A stretch of 64,000 nt of DNA, from contig NZ_CP035501.1 of NCBI RefSeq assembly GCF_004135585.1, forward strand, positions 3,357,501 to 3,421,500, given 5' to 3'. The translations under genes were made by a program, and so were the position numbers. Below, in pieces: positions 46,695-55,678 of this stretch. Position 1 is the stretch's first letter. Each line of letters starts with the position of its first letter. A model generated the notes under the pieces. That model was given only the letters and a program-made list of their open reading frames with translations. It made no database searches and was not told where the DNA came from. Source of the DNA: Sphingosinicella sp. BN140058. GTDB lineage: Bacteria > Pseudomonadota > Alphaproteobacteria > Sphingomonadales > Sphingomonadaceae.

Positions 46695-48863
46695 ATGCGA
46701 TTTGCCGCTGCCTTGCTGCTTGCCAGCGTGTCTCTGCCTGCGATGAACGACGCCGCTCCTGCCGCCGCCGCGCAGCCGGCCGCCGCGACTCCGCTCGCCT
46801 ACCCCCCGACCGAGCGCCTTCCGGTCGTCGACACGCAATTCGGCATGCAGGTCGCCGATCCCTATCGCTGGCTGGAAGACGATGTCCGGGTGAACCCGAA
46901 GGTCAAGCAGTGGGTTGCCGACGAAAATTCTGTCACCGACGCCTATCTGTCGACCTTGCCGGGTCGCGCCGCCTTCACCAAGCGGATGACCGAGCTCTTC
47001 TCCTACGAGCGTTTCGGCATCCCCAGGAAGAAGGGCGGCAACTACTTCTACAGCCGCAACACCGGGCTCCAGAACCAGAATGTGCTGTATGTGCGCGATG
47101 GGCTGAACGGCACACCGCGGATGTTGATCGATCCGAACACCTGGTCGGCCGACGGCGCGACCGCGCTCGCCGAATGGTCCCCCTCCGAGGACGGCAAGCA
47201 CCTGCTCTATTCGATCCAGGAGGGCGGCACCGACTGGCGGGTGGTCAAGGTGCTCGACGTCGCCAGCGGCAAGGTGCTGCCGGACGAGGTCCGCTGGGTG
47301 AAGTTCGCCAATCTGGATTGGGCGAAAGATGGCTCGGGCTTCTTCTATTCGCGCTTCCCCGAGCCGAAGGCCGACCAGCAATTCCAGTCGCTGAACGAGA
47401 AGCAGGCGGTCTACTTCCACAAGCTCGGAACCCCGCAGGCGCAGGACCGGCTGGTCTTCGCGCAGCCGGACCGTCCGAAGCTGTCCAACGTCGTTGAAGT
47501 GTCGGAAGACGGCAAATGGCTCATCGTCACCTCTTCGGAAGGAACCGACGAGCGGTACGAGATCACCCTGATCGACCTCGCCAGGCCGAACGTGCAGCCG
47601 CGCCGCTTCGTCACCGGTCTGGAGAATGCCTGGAGCTATGTCGGCAACGTCGGCGACACCTTCTACTGGGTGACGAACAAGGGTGCGCCGCGGCTCAAGG
47701 TCGTCGCCACCGACATCAACCGACCGGTGGCCGAAGCCCGCGATGTCGTGCCGGAGGATGCCGCGACGCTCGAAGGGGCGTCGTTGGTCGGCGGCCGCCT
47801 GATCCTGTCCTATCTCACCGATGCGAAGACCGAGGTCCGCAGCTTTTCGCTCGACGGCAAGCGGGTTGGAACGGTCGCTCTGCCGGGCATCGGCAGCGCC
47901 GCCGGGTTCAGCGGAGACGCGGACGATCCGGAGACCTTCTTTGCCTTCTCCAGCTACAATTATCCGACGACCATCTACCGCTACGATGTCGCAAGCGGAC
48001 GGGCGACGCCCTGGGCGCAGCCAAAGGTCGCCTTCGATCCCGCCGATTTCACCGTCGAGCAGCGTTTCTACCCGTCCAAGGACGGCACCAGGATCCCGCT
48101 CTTCCTCGTCTACCGCAAGGGTCTCGATCTCGCGACGCCGCGTCCGACGCTGCTGTACGGCTATGGCGGCTTCAATGCCTCGATGACGCCCGGTTTCTCG
48201 GCGACGAACCTCGCCTGGATCGAGCAGGGCGGCGTCTATGCCGTGGCCAATCTTCGCGGCGGGGGCGAATATGGCAAGGCGTGGCACGATGCCGGCCGTC
48301 TCGCCAACAAGCAGAACGTGTTCGACGATTTCATCGCGGCGGCCGAATATCTGATCGACCGCAAGATCACGTCGAACAAGCAATTGGCGATTTACGGGCG
48401 TTCGAACGGCGGCCTGCTGATCGGCGCGGTCGTCAACCAGCGGCCCGATCTGTTCGCCGCGGCGCTGCCCGCGGTCGGAGTGATGGACATGCTCCGTTTC
48501 GATCGCTGGACGGCCGGCCGGTACTGGGTCGACGATTACGGCTACCCCGCCAAGGAAGCGGATTTCCGGACGCTGCGGGCCTATTCGCCCTACCACAACA
48601 TCCGCTCGGGCGTGACCTATCCGGCGGTGCTCGCCACCACCGCCGACACCGACGATCGAGTCGTTCCCGGTCACAGCTTCAAATATGCGGCGGCGCTGCA
48701 GGCAGCCGATACCGGCTCTGCCCCCAAGCTGATCCGGATCGAAACGCGCGCCGGCCATGGCTCGGGCAAGCCGACCGAGAAGATCATCGAGGAATATGCC
48801 GACATGTGGGCGTTCATCGCCGCGCACACCGGCATGAACGTGACGGCTGCCCCCGGTCGCTGA
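46695..48863 (+). CDS. Periplasmic prolyl oligopeptidase (S9A)
   Basis: 722 residues with a signal peptide (MRFAAALLLASVSLPA). The N-terminal seven-bladed propeller (about 60-430) carries PYRWLEDD, LAEWSPSEDG and FYSRFPEP. The C-terminal alpha/beta-hydrolase has the triad Ser570 (GRSNGG), Asp653 (DTDDRVVP) and His688 (RAGHGSGK). It cleaves after Pro in short peptides. The signal peptide places it outside the cytosol, in peptide scavenging. Confidence 0.93.
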   Translation: MRFAAALLLASVSLPAMNDAAPAAAAQPAAATPLAYPPTERLPVVDTQFGMQVADPYRWLEDDVRVNPKVKQWVADENSVTDAYLSTLPGRAAFTKRMTELFSYERFGIPRKKGGNYFYSRNTGLQNQNVLYVRDGLNGTPRMLIDPNTWSADGATALAEWSPSEDGKHLLYSIQEGGTDWRVVKVLDVASGKVLPDEVRWVKFANLDWAKDGSGFFYSRFPEPKADQQFQSLNEKQAVYFHKLGTPQAQDRLVFAQPDRPKLSNVVEVSEDGKWLIVTSSEGTDERYEITLIDLARPNVQPRRFVTGLENAWSYVGNVGDTFYWVTNKGAPRLKVVATDINRPVAEARDVVPEDAATLEGASLVGGRLILSYLTDAKTEVRSFSLDGKRVGTVALPGIGSAAGFSGDADDPETFFAFSSYNYPTTIYRYDVASGRATPWAQPKVAFDPADFTVEQRFYPSKDGTRIPLFLVYRKGLDLATPRPTLLYGYGGFNASMTPGFSATNLAWIEQGGVYAVANLRGGGEYGKAWHDAGRLANKQNVFDDFIAAAEYLIDRKITSNKQLAIYGRSNGGLLIGAVVNQRPDLFAAALPAVGVMDMLRFDRWTAGRYWVDDYGYPAKEADFRTLRAYSPYHNIRSGVTYPAVLATTADTDDRVVPGHSFKYAAALQAADTGSAPKLIRIETRAGHGSGKPTEKIIEEYADMWAFIAAHTGMNVTAAPGR

Positions 48864-48925
48864 GCCGGTTCAGCTTCGCGTCAGGCGGGGCGCGCTAGCG
48901 CTCCGCCCACCGGAGGAGGAACAAC

Positions 48926-49327
48926 ATGAAACCCATCGCTTTCGCGGCTGTCGCCGCCTTGGTTGCGACCAGTCTCGCGACGCCGGCAGACGCGCGCCGC
49001 TGGCATCGTTATCATCACAATGACGGCATCGACGGCGGCGATGTCGTCGCCGGCGTCGCAGTGGTCGGCGGCATTGCCGCGATCGCATCCGCGATCGGCT
49101 CGAACAACCGTCAGAAGCAGGACGATGCCGTCGATGCCTGCACCGGCGAGGCGGAAGGCCGCGCCAATGCCGATCTCAGCGAGATCACCCATGTCGAGAA
49201 GAGCAAGGGCTATTACACCGTGGAGGGCCTGCTCGGCGCCGATGGCGCGGGTGCGCCGACCAGCTTCACCTGCACCGTCCGCAACGGCCGCATCTACAGC
49301 ATGCGCCTGAGCACCGACGAAGCCTGA
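48926..49327 (+). CDS. Secreted protein with a glycine-zipper-like segment
   Basis: 133 residues with GGAGGAGGAA upstream. The signal peptide (MKPIAFAAVAALVATSLATPADA) is followed by a His/Arg/Tyr cluster (RRWHRYHHNDG), a Gly/Ala/Val/Ile stretch (GGDVVAGVAVVGGIAAIASAIGS), and a small Cys-containing domain (ACTGEAEGRAN...SFTCTVRNGRIYSMRL). It looks like a periplasmic or outer-membrane-associated protein. No named family. Confidence 0.65.
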   Translation: MKPIAFAAVAALVATSLATPADARRWHRYHHNDGIDGGDVVAGVAVVGGIAAIASAIGSNNRQKQDDAVDACTGEAEGRANADLSEITHVEKSKGYYTVEGLLGADGAGAPTSFTCTVRNGRIYSMRLSTDEA

Positions 49328-49362
49328 ACCCGCCGCCGCGATCCGACCCTTCCGCGGCCTCC

Positions 49363-49995
49363 ATGTATCGCCTCGCCATCTTCGACTTCGACGGAACCCT
49401 CGCCGACAGCGCCGAGTGGTTCCTGTCGAGCCTCAACGACGTCGCCGATCGCTTCGGCTTCCGCCGCGTTTCCGATGAGGAGATCGCGATGCTGCGTCAC
49501 CGCAGCAATCGCGAGATCGTCGACTATCTCGGCATCAAGACCTGGAAGCTGCCGCTGATCGCGCGGCACATGCGGGCGATGGTCGCGCGTGATGCCGAGC
49601 GCATACGATTGTTCGATGGCGCCGCCGCTTTGCTGGCGCGGCTGCGGGAGGGCGGCGTCGCCACCGCGCTCGTGACCTCCAACGCCGAAGCCAATGCCCG
49701 CCGGATCCTCGGCTCCGCGGCGACGCTGATCGATCATTATGCGTGCGGATCCGCCTTCTTCGGCAAGGCTGCCAAATTTCGCGCCGTGCTGAGGAAAGCA
49801 GGCATTCCGGCGCAGGCGGCGATCGCGATCGGCGACGAAACCCGCGACATCGACGCGGCGCGAGAGGCCGGCATAGCCGCGGGTGCCGTTTCATGGGGCT
49901 ATGCTTCGGCTGAGGCGCTGGCCCGCTTCGCTCCGGACCATCGTTTCGCCGGCTTCGACGAGATCGAACGGCTGCTGCTTACGCCAGCCGGCTGA
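49363..49995 (+). CDS. HAD-family phosphatase (phosphoglycolate phosphatase-like)
   Basis: 210 residues. Motif I FDFDGTLADS (nucleophile Asp and acid Asp), motif II VTSNAE, motif III Lys in FFGKAAKF, and motif IV GDETRDIDAAREAG are all intact. Cap helices lie between 20 and 85. Its closest fit is the Gph/PGP-like subfamily; the physiological substrate is uncertain. It precedes guaA by 83 bp. Confidence 0.9.
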   Translation: MYRLAIFDFDGTLADSAEWFLSSLNDVADRFGFRRVSDEEIAMLRHRSNREIVDYLGIKTWKLPLIARHMRAMVARDAERIRLFDGAAALLARLREGGVATALVTSNAEANARRILGSAATLIDHYACGSAFFGKAAKFRAVLRKAGIPAQAAIAIGDETRDIDAAREAGIAAGAVSWGYASAEALARFAPDHRFAGFDEIERLLLTPAG

Positions 49996-50078
49996 AGCGG
50001 CGGCCGGGGGCCTTGCTGGACAGAATTGCCTGCCCGGCCTATCGCGCGCGCATCCAATCCTGACGCCGCGGGGACCTC

Positions 50079-51638
50079 ATGACCGTTCAGCCTTCCGATT
50101 CGATCCTCATCGTCGACTTCGGAAGCCAGGTGACCCAGCTCATCGCACGCCGGGTGCGCGAAGCCGGGGTCTATAGCGAGGTCGCACCGTTCAACCGGGC
50201 CGTCGAAGCGTTCGAGCGGCTGCAGCCCAAGGGCATCATCCTGTCGGGCGGACCCGCGTCGGTGACCACCGAGCAGAGCCCGCGGGCGCCGCAATTCCTG
50301 TTCGAAGCCGGCGTGCCGATGCTCGGCATCTGCTACGGTCAGCAATTGATGGCCGAGCAACTGGGCGGCAAGGTCGTTACCGGCGATCACAGCGAATTCG
50401 GCCGCGCCTTCATCGAGATTCAGCAGGATTGCGCCCTCTTCGACGGCCTTTGGCAGACCGGCGAGAAGCACCAGGTGTGGATGAGCCATGGCGACAAGGT
50501 GGACGCGATCCCGCCGGGCTTCCGCATCGTCGCCCAGTCTCCCGGCGCGCCTTTCGCCGCCACCGCCGACGAGGCGCGGCGCTTCTACGGCGTCCAATTC
50601 CACCCAGAGGTGGTGCACACGCCCGACGGCGCCAAATTGCTCGCCAACTTCGTCCACCGCGTCTGCGGCCTGTCGGGCGACTGGACCATGGCCGAGTTCC
50701 GCGCCACCAAGATCCAGGAGATACGCGAGCAGGTCGGCAGCGGCCGGGTGATTTGCGGCCTTTCCGGCGGCGTCGACAGCGCCGTTGCCGCAGTGCTCAT
50801 CCACGAGGCGATCGGCCACCAATTGACCTGCGTGTTCGTCGATCACGGGCTGATGCGGCACGGCGAGGCCGAGCAGGTCGTGTCGCTGTTCCGCAACCAT
50901 TACAACATCCCGCTCGTCCACGTCGACGTCGAGGATCTGTTCCTCGGCGGGCTCGCCGGAGTCACCGATCCCGAGGCCAAGCGCAAGTTCATCGGCAAGA
51001 CCTTCATCGACGTGTTCGAGGCCGAGGCGAAGAAGGTCGGCGGGGCCGACTTCCTCGCCCAGGGCACGCTCTATCCGGACGTGATCGAGAGCGTCAGCTT
51101 CACCGGCGGTCCCTCGGTGACGATCAAGAGCCACCACAATGTCGGCGGCCTGCCCGAGCGGATGAACATGCAGCTGGTCGAGCCCTTGCGCGAATTGTTC
51201 AAGGACGAGGTGCGCGAGCTCGGCCGCGAATTGGGTCTGCCGGAAGCGTTCGTTGGCCGGCATCCGTTCCCCGGACCCGGCCTCGCGATCCGCATTCCGG
51301 GCGAAGTCACCAAGGAACGCTGCGATATCCTGCGCAAGGCCGATCTCATCTACCTCGAGGAGATCCGCAACGCCGGTCTCTACGACGCGATCTGGCAGGC
51401 CTTCGCGGTGCTGCTGCCGGTCCGCACCGTCGGCGTGATGGGCGACGGTCGCACCTACGACAATGTCTGCGCGCTGCGCGCGGTGACCTCCACCGACGGC
51501 ATGACAGCCGACATCTACCCGTTCGACGCCGCCTTCCTCAGCCGCGTCGCGACCCGCATCATCAACGAGGTTCGCGGCATCAACCGCGTGGTCTACGACT
51601 ACACCTCCAAACCCCCCGGCACGATCGAATGGGAGTGA
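50079..51638 (+). CDS. guaA: GMP synthase (glutamine-hydrolysing)
   Basis: 519 residues. The N-terminal class I glutaminase has nucleophile Cys85 in LGICYGQQ and His/Glu in QFHPEVVHT. The ATP-pyrophosphatase P-loop is [10 protein letters not shown]. The C-terminal dimer domain ends KPPGTIEWE. It makes GMP from XMP, ATP and glutamine. A pair of 47-bp hairpin repeats begins at its last codons. Confidence 0.98.
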   Translation: MTVQPSDSILIVDFGSQVTQLIARRVREAGVYSEVAPFNRAVEAFERLQPKGIILSGGPASVTTEQSPRAPQFLFEAGVPMLGICYGQQLMAEQLGGKVVTGDHSEFGRAFIEIQQDCALFDGLWQTGEKHQVWMSHGDKVDAIPPGFRIVAQSPGAPFAATADEARRFYGVQFHPEVVHTPDGAKLLANFVHRVCGLSGDWTMAEFRATKIQEIREQVGSGRVICGLSGGVDSAVAAVLIHEAIGHQLTCVFVDHGLMRHGEAEQVVSLFRNHYNIPLVHVDVEDLFLGGLAGVTDPEAKRKFIGKTFIDVFEAEAKKVGGADFLAQGTLYPDVIESVSFTGGPSVTIKSHHNVGGLPERMNMQLVEPLRELFKDEVRELGRELGLPEAFVGRHPFPGPGLAIRIPGEVTKERCDILRKADLIYLEEIRNAGLYDAIWQAFAVLLPVRTVGVMGDGRTYDNVCALRAVTSTDGMTADIYPFDAAFLSRVATRIINEVRGINRVVYDYTSKPPGTIEWE

Positions 51639-51802
51639 CGGCGAGGTAGCGAGGCTGCGGGGCAGCCTCGCCGCCGTCACTCGGCGCCGCAAGGGCGCCG
51701 TGCACGGCGAGGTAGCGAGGCTGCGGGGCAGCCTCGCCGCCGTCACTCGGCCAAATAGCGCGCGTGCGGGGCACGCGCGCCCCCGGCAGCGAGGCTGCGG
51801 GG
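51635..51802. repeat. Hairpin repeat array after guaA
   Basis: An exact 47-bp unit (starting ACGGCGAGGT, ending CGTCACTCGG) occurs at 51638-51684 and 51704-51750. Each folds into a long GC stem with a GGG-type loop. The 19-bp spacer holds a further small stem (GGCGCC-GCAA-GGGCGCC). A third hairpin with a perfect 10-bp stem (GCGCGCGTGC/GCACGCGCGC) lies at 51758-51780, and a truncated repeat piece at 51788-51802. The first stem overlaps the guaA stop. Confidence 0.85.
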
Positions 51803-52163
51803 CCGCTTCGCATCAGCGGCGCCTTCGGACCGCTCACAGCCGATCGTAAACGTCTGACGCACAAGACGATCTTGCGAATGCGAGATGACGAGGTCCCCCG
51901 CGCGTGCATTGTCATATGCCTGACCAAAGGCGACGCTAATGCGTGCCTGAAAGGTCCGACCATCATGCCCGAATCCTTGTTGATATATCCTGAACAGCCG
52001 TCTCGCCGCTTGGTGCGCGATTCGTGTTCTCGATGCGGCGCGGTTCGCTCATCACCCTGCTTCGAGCATTCTTTTCCTTCGTAATCAAAGCCTAATCGAG
52101 ATCGTTTGCATTGCGGTAGCAAATCTATACTTGCGCCCAAGTATGCTTAAGAAAGGGTAAATA
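51803..52163. other. Intergenic region before the RTX array
   Basis: About 360 bp in which I see no gene. Composition drops in GC towards the RTX array. Near the end, TTTGC (52106-52110) pairs with GCAAA (52120-52124), and TTTGCA with TATACT 15 bp apart (52106-52132) could be a weak promoter. ACTTG-CGCC-CAAGT forms a small palindrome just before the conserved GTATGCTTA spacer element. Confidence 0.4.
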
Positions 52164-55100
52164 GTGGCTGGCGTCCAACTCCCCCTCCGTGGCTCGAAAT
52201 CCTCCCCATCCCTCTTCACGGCCGAAAGCGGGCTCGCTCTCGCCGCGCCGACGCAGATCAACGGCACCTACAACGACGACGTCCTCAAAGGAACGCCCGG
52301 CGATGACATCATCGAGACGCTGAGCGGGTGGAATCGCGCCGACGGCGGCGGCGGCGATGACGTCATTCGCGGCGGCGGGGGCAACGATCGGCTATACGGC
52401 GACGCGGGCGACGACACGTTGGAAGGCGGGTTCGGAAGCGACGTCCTCTATGGCGGTGACGGCAATGATCGTCTCACGGGCGGTAACTCGACCAACTGGC
52501 TGGAAGGCGGCTTGGGCGACGATGTCGTCGTCGGAGGCGGTTGGATCGACATTGTCTGGATTCGCGAAGCGGGTTCGGACACCGTCTCGACCGGAGCCGG
52601 CAAGGACCAGGTCAATTACGACGCCGATGTCGCCGGCGATCACCAGGTGATCGACACGGGCAATGATGACGATCGGGTTCAGATCGACTCCCGCGGCGCG
52701 ACCACCTTTCAGGTCGCCACCGGCGCGGGCAACGACCTCGTCCGGATCGCGCATCTGACGGCGCAAGCCGAGATCGGCCTTGGCGCGGGTGCCGATGTCG
52801 TCGAGATCAAGGCCGGCGCCCTCGCCCCCGGGGCGGCGATCATGTTCACGGATTTCCAGCCGGGCGCCGAAGGCGACCGCATCGACTGGATCGACTTTCT
52901 CGGCGAGGCGCTCGTCTCCTGGGATCGGGCGACTAACCCATTCGGCGCCGGCTATTTGCGGCTTCGCCAGGTCGGAGCGGATTCCGTGGTTGAGATCGAC
53001 CGGGACGGCACCGGCGGCGCGAGCCCCTACCAGCCGCTGTTCATCTTCAACAACACCAACCGCGCAGACTTTCGCTCGACCAATCTCGGCGGCTTTCTTG
53101 CCAACGGCGCGGAGCCGCTGCCCTATGTGAAGACCGGCACCGACGCGGCCGACACGCTTTTCGGAACGATCGGCCACGACGTGATCGACGGCGCAGGCGG
53201 CGACGACTCGATCAAAGGCGGGGCCGGCAATGATCTGCTGCGCGGCGGCGCCGGTGTCGACAGGATCGAGGGCGAAGTCGGCGACGATGTCGTCGAGGGC
53301 GGCGACGGCAATGACAGTCTGCGCGGCGGCCGCGGCAACGATGTCGTCCGCGGTCAGGCGGGGCACGATTTCCTGTACGCGGATGCCGGCCGCGATGAGC
53401 TGGACGGCGGCGCCGGCAGCGACTGGATCCAGATCCAGGCAACGGATGTTCTCGCCAAGACCGCGCGCGGCGGCGCGGGCGAGGACCGGATCACGATCGA
53501 GGGCGCAAATGGCGGCGACTTCGTCATCGACGGCGGCAGCGAGAATGACTGGATCAGCCTCGCCGGGCTGCGCGGCACTGCCGACGTGACCCTGGGTGCC
53601 GGTGCGGACGTCTTGCGTCTCGATCCCAGCGCACCGGCATTGATCGCAGCCCAGGGGAGCATCATCGTTCGCGATTTGCAGACCGGTACCGGCGGCGACC
53701 GGCTGGAGTTCATCGATTTTCTTACCGCCGCGGCTCCGACGTGGGACGGGCGCAATCCGTTCGCGTCGGGCCACGCCCGTCTCGTCCAGAGCGGCGCCGA
53801 CACCTTGCTGCAGATCGATGCCGACGGCGGCGGCGACGGCTTCCGCACCATCGTCACCTTCCAGGGCCGCAGCGCCTCGGCATTCTCGAGCTTCAATCTC
53901 GACGGCTTTTCTCCGACAGGCGCACTACCCGGCGGGTCGACCCTGACCGGAACCCAGGCGGACGACACGCTGCAGGGCGGACGCGGTGACGACGTGATCT
54001 ACGGCCTCGGCGGCAAAGATGTCCTCAACGGCGACTTCGGCGACGACCAGATCCATGGCGGCAGCGGCTTCAATCATCTGAGCGGCGGTGCCGGCACGGA
54101 TCGGCTGATTGGCGGTGCCGACGGCGACATCATCGATGGGGGCACGGGCGACGATTTCCTGGATGGCGGCGCGGGCGATGACTATCTCCATGACGATGCG
54201 GGATCGGACACGATCGTCGGGGGCGCCGGCAATGATCGCATCGAAGTGCGGCGCAACGGCGGTGCCGGCGACACGATCCGGATCGAGGGCGGCGACGGAG
54301 ACGATGACATCATCTTCGATGTCCGCGCCAGCCCGGGCACCGTGCTTACCGCCGATGGCGGCGCGGGCAACGACCTGTTCGAAACGTATGCAATGTCAGG
54401 TGATGCGGTTTTGACGCTTGGCCAAGGTAGCGACCTCATCGTGGTCGGTAGCTATGCGGATTATGGAGAGCGAGCGCCGGTGACGGTAACCGTCACGGAC
54501 TTTAACAGGGCAGAAGGAGACTGGTTAGGCCTGAAGTTCTACGATCCTGTGCAGGATCATTATAACTACGACTACCAAACCAACGCCTTCATGGCAGGGA
54601 CAGCTCGCCTTGTTCAGGCGGGGAGCGATGTCAAAATAGATCTCCTGCGCAGCTCTGCTGGTGACGAATTCGTCTGGGATACCATGCTGATTCTGGAGGA
54701 TGCCGATGCTGCTCCGCTGGCCTTTCGTGATATCTTCAACTCTTACCCTATCTACGGTAGCAATCTAAATGAGACCATAACATCCGCAGATATACCTCAG
54801 GTCGTGTTCAACATGTCGCAGGGCGGGGATGATAGCCTTACAAGCCTCGGCAATTACAATCTCTTTTATTTTGGCGGTGCCTACACGAATGGCGACAAGA
54901 TCGTCGGCGGCAGCACTAACGGGGAAGATAGGCTGATCCTCCAGGGAAGTTATGGAGCCGAGTCGCCACTGGTGCTCGGCGGGCCGAACATCAATTCGGT
55001 GGATAGACTGGAGTTGCTGTCGGGCGCCGGCGTAGAATATTATCATCGAGCGCCCGCCGGCACGCTGTACCAATATGATTTGAAGATACTCGACTCGCTG

Positions 55101-55640
55101 GCCGGAGTGAAGGATATCTATGATTTCAAACAGGAATTTTTCGTCGATGCGAGCACGCTCCGCGTCGGTGAGGGTGCAGTGGTTGACGCGTCCGCGGAGA
55201 GCAGCGTTCGCTTTATCATGCATGGCGGCGCCGGCGACGATCGCCTGATCTCCGGGGGCGGCAGCGATGAATTGCAGGGCGGCGGCGGTGCCGACGTGCT
55301 GATCGGCGGCGGCGACCTCGACAGCTTCGTCTACACGGCAGTCAGCGACTCCACGTGGACCGCGCGCGATCGCATCGAGGGCCTGGAGGATTTCGATCTG
55401 ATCGATCTCCACGGCATCGACGCCGACGGCAATGCCGCGAATGGCGACACGGCCTTCCGCCACATCGGTGCGGCGGCCTTCAGCGGCAGCGCCGGTGAAC
55501 TGCGGGTCACGGCGGCTGTCGGCACGGCCAACGGCTGGCTGGTGGAGGGAGACACCAACGGCGACCGGGTGGGCGACCTGTCGATCCTGGTGGTGACGGC
55601 ACCCGGAAATGAACAGGGACTCATCGACTTCTGGTTCTGA
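52164..55640 (+). CDS. RTX calcium-binding secreted protein, copy 1
   Basis: 1158 residues from a GTG aligned with the starts of the other copies. RTX blocks (GGxGxDxLx nonapeptides that form calcium beta-rolls) lie at about 41-125, 322-425, 594-695 and 1018-1056. After each of the first three comes a beta-rich segment with NPFGAGYLRLRQVGADSVVEIDRDG, NPFASGHARLVQSGADTLLQID, or the diverged FMAGTARLVQAGSDVKIDL. The tail FRHIGAAAFSGSAGELR...DLSILVV...DFWF is a serralysin/M10-type secretion end. No HExxH or lipase motif is seen, so it is probably structural or adhesive. It is exported by a type I system not present here. It is the most divergent copy. Confidence 0.9.
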   Translation: MAGVQLPLRGSKSSPSLFTAESGLALAAPTQINGTYNDDVLKGTPGDDIIETLSGWNRADGGGGDDVIRGGGGNDRLYGDAGDDTLEGGFGSDVLYGGDGNDRLTGGNSTNWLEGGLGDDVVVGGGWIDIVWIREAGSDTVSTGAGKDQVNYDADVAGDHQVIDTGNDDDRVQIDSRGATTFQVATGAGNDLVRIAHLTAQAEIGLGAGADVVEIKAGALAPGAAIMFTDFQPGAEGDRIDWIDFLGEALVSWDRATNPFGAGYLRLRQVGADSVVEIDRDGTGGASPYQPLFIFNNTNRADFRSTNLGGFLANGAEPLPYVKTGTDAADTLFGTIGHDVIDGAGGDDSIKGGAGNDLLRGGAGVDRIEGEVGDDVVEGGDGNDSLRGGRGNDVVRGQAGHDFLYADAGRDELDGGAGSDWIQIQATDVLAKTARGGAGEDRITIEGANGGDFVIDGGSENDWISLAGLRGTADVTLGAGADVLRLDPSAPALIAAQGSIIVRDLQTGTGGDRLEFIDFLTAAAPTWDGRNPFASGHARLVQSGADTLLQIDADGGGDGFRTIVTFQGRSASAFSSFNLDGFSPTGALPGGSTLTGTQADDTLQGGRGDDVIYGLGGKDVLNGDFGDDQIHGGSGFNHLSGGAGTDRLIGGADGDIIDGGTGDDFLDGGAGDDYLHDDAGSDTIVGGAGNDRIEVRRNGGAGDTIRIEGGDGDDDIIFDVRASPGTVLTADGGAGNDLFETYAMSGDAVLTLGQGSDLIVVGSYADYGERAPVTVTVTDFNRAEGDWLGLKFYDPVQDHYNYDYQTNAFMAGTARLVQAGSDVKIDLLRSSAGDEFVWDTMLILEDADAAPLAFRDIFNSYPIYGSNLNETITSADIPQVVFNMSQGGDDSLTSLGNYNLFYFGGAYTNGDKIVGGSTNGEDRLILQGSYGAESPLVLGGPNINSVDRLELLSGAGVEYYHRAPAGTLYQYDLKILDSLAGVKDIYDFKQEFFVDASTLRVGEGAVVDASAESSVRFIMHGGAGDDRLISGGGSDELQGGGGADVLIGGGDLDSFVYTAVSDSTWTARDRIEGLEDFDLIDLHGIDADGNAANGDTAFRHIGAAAFSGSAGELRVTAAVGTANGWLVEGDTNGDRVGDLSILVVTAPGNEQGLIDFWF

Positions 55641-55678
55641 GTAATCGCTCGCTTTGTATGCTTAGGAAAGGAATACCC
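55641..55678 (+). repeat. Conserved inter-gene spacer, RTX 1-2
   Basis: The 38 bp after the copy 1 stop contain GTATGCTTAGGAAAGG, found before the starts of copies 2, 3 and 4, and as GTATGCTTAAGAAAGG before copy 1. GGAAAGG is the ribosome binding site. It shows that the array grew by duplication of gene plus spacer. Confidence 0.8.

Noticed and set aside
51764..52084. 106-codon plus-strand frame after guaA
   Set aside because: It begins in the hairpin repeat array, has no ribosome site and no protein-like pattern.
53130..53440. CRISPR-like regular repeats in the RTX region
   Set aside because: The periodicity is 27 bp (nine codons) and in frame, coding GGxGxDxLx. There are no distinct spacers or constant repeats.
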